In this document: positions 62,203 through 64,000 of the stretch, one piece after another | Position numbering within the stretch: the stretch's first letter is position 1 | Layout: every line of letters starts with the position of its first letter | Source of the DNA: Arcticibacter sp041902385 | GTDB lineage: Bacteria; Bacteroidota; Bacteroidia; Sphingobacteriales; Sphingobacteriaceae | Assembly (NCBI RefSeq): GCF_041902385.1 | Contig: NZ_CP169244.1 | Location: 1,674,001 to 1,738,000 of the forward strand | Direction: 5' to 3' | Length of the DNA stretch: 64,000 nucleotides | Notes under the pieces: model-generated | Told to the model about the DNA's origin: nothing | Seen by the model: the letters and a program-made list of their open reading frames with translations, nothing else | The model's database searches: none | Program-made: the position numbers and the translations under genes

Positions 62203-64000
62203 GTGAGACCTATAAGATTTATACGAGTATTTGCATTACTTATCACCTTATTCCTGGCATCGGGACTGAGGGCGCAAACCAGTCAGGATTTCGGCAGTAT
62301 CCGGGTGGATGAGCTCTCCGATACGCAGATCCGGCAGTTCATGGCACAAGTCGAAGCTTCCGGACTAAGTGAAGCCCAGCTGGAGCAGGTAGCTCTTGCG
62401 CGGGGAATGAGTTCAACTGAAATTCAGAAGCTGCGTCAGCGGGTAGATAAGCTGAAAGCTGGTGACGCCCAGAAGGGTGGCAGTCAGAATCAAAAAAGGA
62501 GCAGCGCTGCAGGCAGCAGGGGCCAGCAAGGTTCGTTTGGTCGGCAGTATAACGGTGACGCGAATACCTTCGATGATTCCCTCCAGTTAAAGCGCGACAC
62601 GCTCACGCTGGCCGAGAAGAGCCTGGCAGGCTTAAAGTCGAAGATCTTCGGGGCCGACCTGTTCCGCAACAGCCGCTTAACTTTTGAGCCCAATCTCCGG
62701 CTCGCAACCCCTAAGAACTACCAGATCGGTCCTGATGACGAATTGCTCATCGACATATACGGCTACTCAGAAGCCAGCTATCAGCTAAAAGTATCCCCCG
62801 AAGGAACCATTAACGTCCCTTATGTAGGAGTGATCGCTGTGAGCGGGATGACCATAGAACAGGCATCCTCCAGGATCCGCTCACGCCTGGCCACCATATA
62901 TTCCGGATTAAAGAGCGGTAATACATCAGTAAGCATCGCTATCGGAAATATTCGCAGCATCAAGGTCATCCTCACCGGCGAAGTTGTAAAGCCCGGTACC
63001 TATACATTACCCTCGCTGGCGACGGTTTTCAACGCCCTGTATTCCTCAGGCGGGCCTACCGAGAACGGATCCTTCCGGCAGATTGAACTGATCCGGGCGG
63101 GAAGAAAGATTGCTACGCTCGATGTGTACGACTTCCTTTTACACGGAGAATTTAAGAACAACTACAGGCTGCAGGATCAGGATGTGATCCGCGTACCTCC
63201 TTACCATACACGCGTAGAGCTGGTTGGCGAAGTAAAAAGACCGGGCATCTACGAGATGAAGAGCGGCGAGAAGCTTGCCGACCTGATCCGCTTTGCCGGT
63301 GATTTCAGCGAGCGCGCCTACAGGGCCAGAGTGAAGGTGCTGAAGAATACGCCAACAGAAAGAAGGATAGACGACGTCACTTCCGATCAGTTCGCCCTCT
63401 ACCAGCCCGCCAGTGGCGACAAGTACTTTGTAGACCATATCCTCGACCGGTTTGAAAACCGGGTGACCATAGAAGGTGCAGTATTCAGGCCGGGACAGTT
63501 CCAGCTGGAAGCCGGTCTTACCTTAAAGCAACTCATCCAAAAAGCCGAAGGGCTGCGCGAAGACGCATTCCGCAACCGCGGCTATATCACGCGTATCAAA
63601 GAAGACCTGCAGCCGGAGCTCGTTTCATTCGACGTTGCTAAGATCTTGTCGGGTGAACAAGCCGATATCCCGCTGCGCCGCGAAGACGTGGTAACCATCT
63701 CCTCCATCTTTGATTTAAAGGAAGAATACAACGTACGTGTCGAAGGAGAAGTACAGCGGCCCGGCCGCTTAAGCTACGCCGAAGGCATGACCCTGGAAGA
63801 CGCAATCATCCAGGCAGGGGGCCTCAAAGAGAATGCAACGCCTCAGCGCGTAGAGATCTCCCGGAGGATCAAAAGCAGTGACGTGACCTCCGAGTCGGCC
63901 CGTACAGCCGAGATCTTCCAGGTCGACATCAGCAAAGATCTGAAGGGAACCGCATCTAAATTTGTATTACAGCCTTTCGATATCATAGCCGTACGGCCAG
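62203..64000 (+). CDS. Multi-SLBB polysaccharide export protein, 3' partial
   Basis: An open frame of 599 codons from GTG 62203 to the window end. The first ~22 residues form a signal peptide (FALLITLFLASGLRAQ). Residues ~30-150 are coiled and polar with a Gln/Ser/Gly-rich stretch. The polysaccharide export domain (PF02563) is at ~172-240 (YQIGPDDELLIDIYGYSEAS), followed by at least four SLBB repeats near 250, 340, 420 and 508 (IKVILTGEVVKPGTYTL; RVELVGEVKRPGIYEM; RVTIEGAVFRPGQFQL; NVRVEGEVQRPGRLSY). It is much longer than the Wza-like lipoprotein at 41740 and probably another outer membrane exporter for the same locus. The end is not in the window. Confidence 0.88.
   Translation, partial: MRPIRFIRVFALLITLFLASGLRAQTSQDFGSIRVDELSDTQIRQFMAQVEASGLSEAQLEQVALARGMSSTEIQKLRQRVDKLKAGDAQKGGSQNQKRSSAAGSRGQQGSFGRQYNGDANTFDDSLQLKRDTLTLAEKSLAGLKSKIFGADLFRNSRLTFEPNLRLATPKNYQIGPDDELLIDIYGYSEASYQLKVSPEGTINVPYVGVIAVSGMTIEQASSRIRSRLATIYSGLKSGNTSVSIAIGNIRSIKVILTGEVVKPGTYTLPSLATVFNALYSSGGPTENGSFRQIELIRAGRKIATLDVYDFLLHGEFKNNYRLQDQDVIRVPPYHTRVELVGEVKRPGIYEMKSGEKLADLIRFAGDFSERAYRARVKVLKNTPTERRIDDVTSDQFALYQPASGDKYFVDHILDRFENRVTIEGAVFRPGQFQLEAGLTLKQLIQKAEGLREDAFRNRGYITRIKEDLQPELVSFDVAKILSGEQADIPLRREDVVTISSIFDLKEEYNVRVEGEVQRPGRLSYAEGMTLEDAIIQAGGLKENATPQRVEISRRIKSSDVTSESARTAEIFQVDISKDLKGTASKFVLQPFDIIAVRP

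Noticed and set aside
1..64000. CRISPR array, tRNA, rRNA, insertion sequence or integrase
   Set aside because: I looked for regular spaced repeats, cloverleaf and 3'-CCA patterns, terminal repeats with transposase frames and found none.

Overview
The window looks like a chromosomal segment of a Bacteroidota bacterium, most likely a Sphingobacteriaceae relative (Pedobacter-like); the genus cannot be fixed from sequence alone. The reasons are several promoters matching the Bacteroidota pattern TTG-N18-20-TAnnTTTG, few Shine-Dalgarno sites, a short NusA, an OmpA protein with a thrombospondin-type-3 linker, and a Wza/Wzc exopolysaccharide locus of Bacteroidota type. I see no tRNA, rRNA, CRISPR array, prophage, transposase or integrase.

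Layout. 1-3.4 kb: a TlpA-like thioredoxin protein, an M1 aminopeptidase lipoprotein and a small holin-like membrane protein. 3.4-8.8 kb: a 500-bp spacer with a strong hairpin, then rimP-nusA-infB behind a good promoter and a terminator-like leader hairpin. 8.9-29.0 kb: a glycosylation island with genes on both strands: about a dozen glycosyltransferases (GT2, GT8, GT9, GT25 and unassigned), UDP-galactopyranose mutase, an FdtA/FdtB-like pair for a 3-amino-3,6-dideoxyhexose, a methyltransferase and an MsbA/PglK-type ABC exporter. It contains at least three sets of tandem paralogues and one decayed gene. 29.5-37.0 kb: ompA, a 44-aa membrane protein, ridA, recG, an MFS transporter and a second ABC exporter. 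37.1-41.4 kb (minus strand): rplM-rpsI-rpsB-tsf and then pyrH-frr, each with its own promoter. 41.7-64.0 kb: an exopolysaccharide locus with a Wza-like lipoprotein, a Wzc-type tyrosine kinase, GT4/GT8/GT14/GT2 enzymes, a pyruvyl transferase, two Wzx-like flippases, a Wzy-like polymerase, the initiating undecaprenyl-phosphate sugar phosphotransferase and a second, multi-SLBB export protein running off the end.

How the genes fit together. The 41.7-64 kb locus has the parts of a Wzx/Wzy pathway: initiation (60742), chain assembly (GTs), flipping (47810, 52105), polymerisation (56964), and length control and export (41740, 42567, 62203). The first island has no recognisable Wzx or Wzy. Its GT9 enzymes, Glf, Fdt pair and ABC exporter fit LPS-core/O-antigen or another lipid-linked glycan better, but that is inference.

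A caution for every reader: at least 12 otherwise intact genes carry 13 one-base frame breaks, all but one equivalent to a missing base and most in runs of 5-7 identical bases. Ribosome recycling factor, which is normally essential, is among them. I treat these as probable sequencing or assembly errors and report each gene at its reconstructed full extent. The gene at 17313-17786 is broken more heavily and may be a true remnant.
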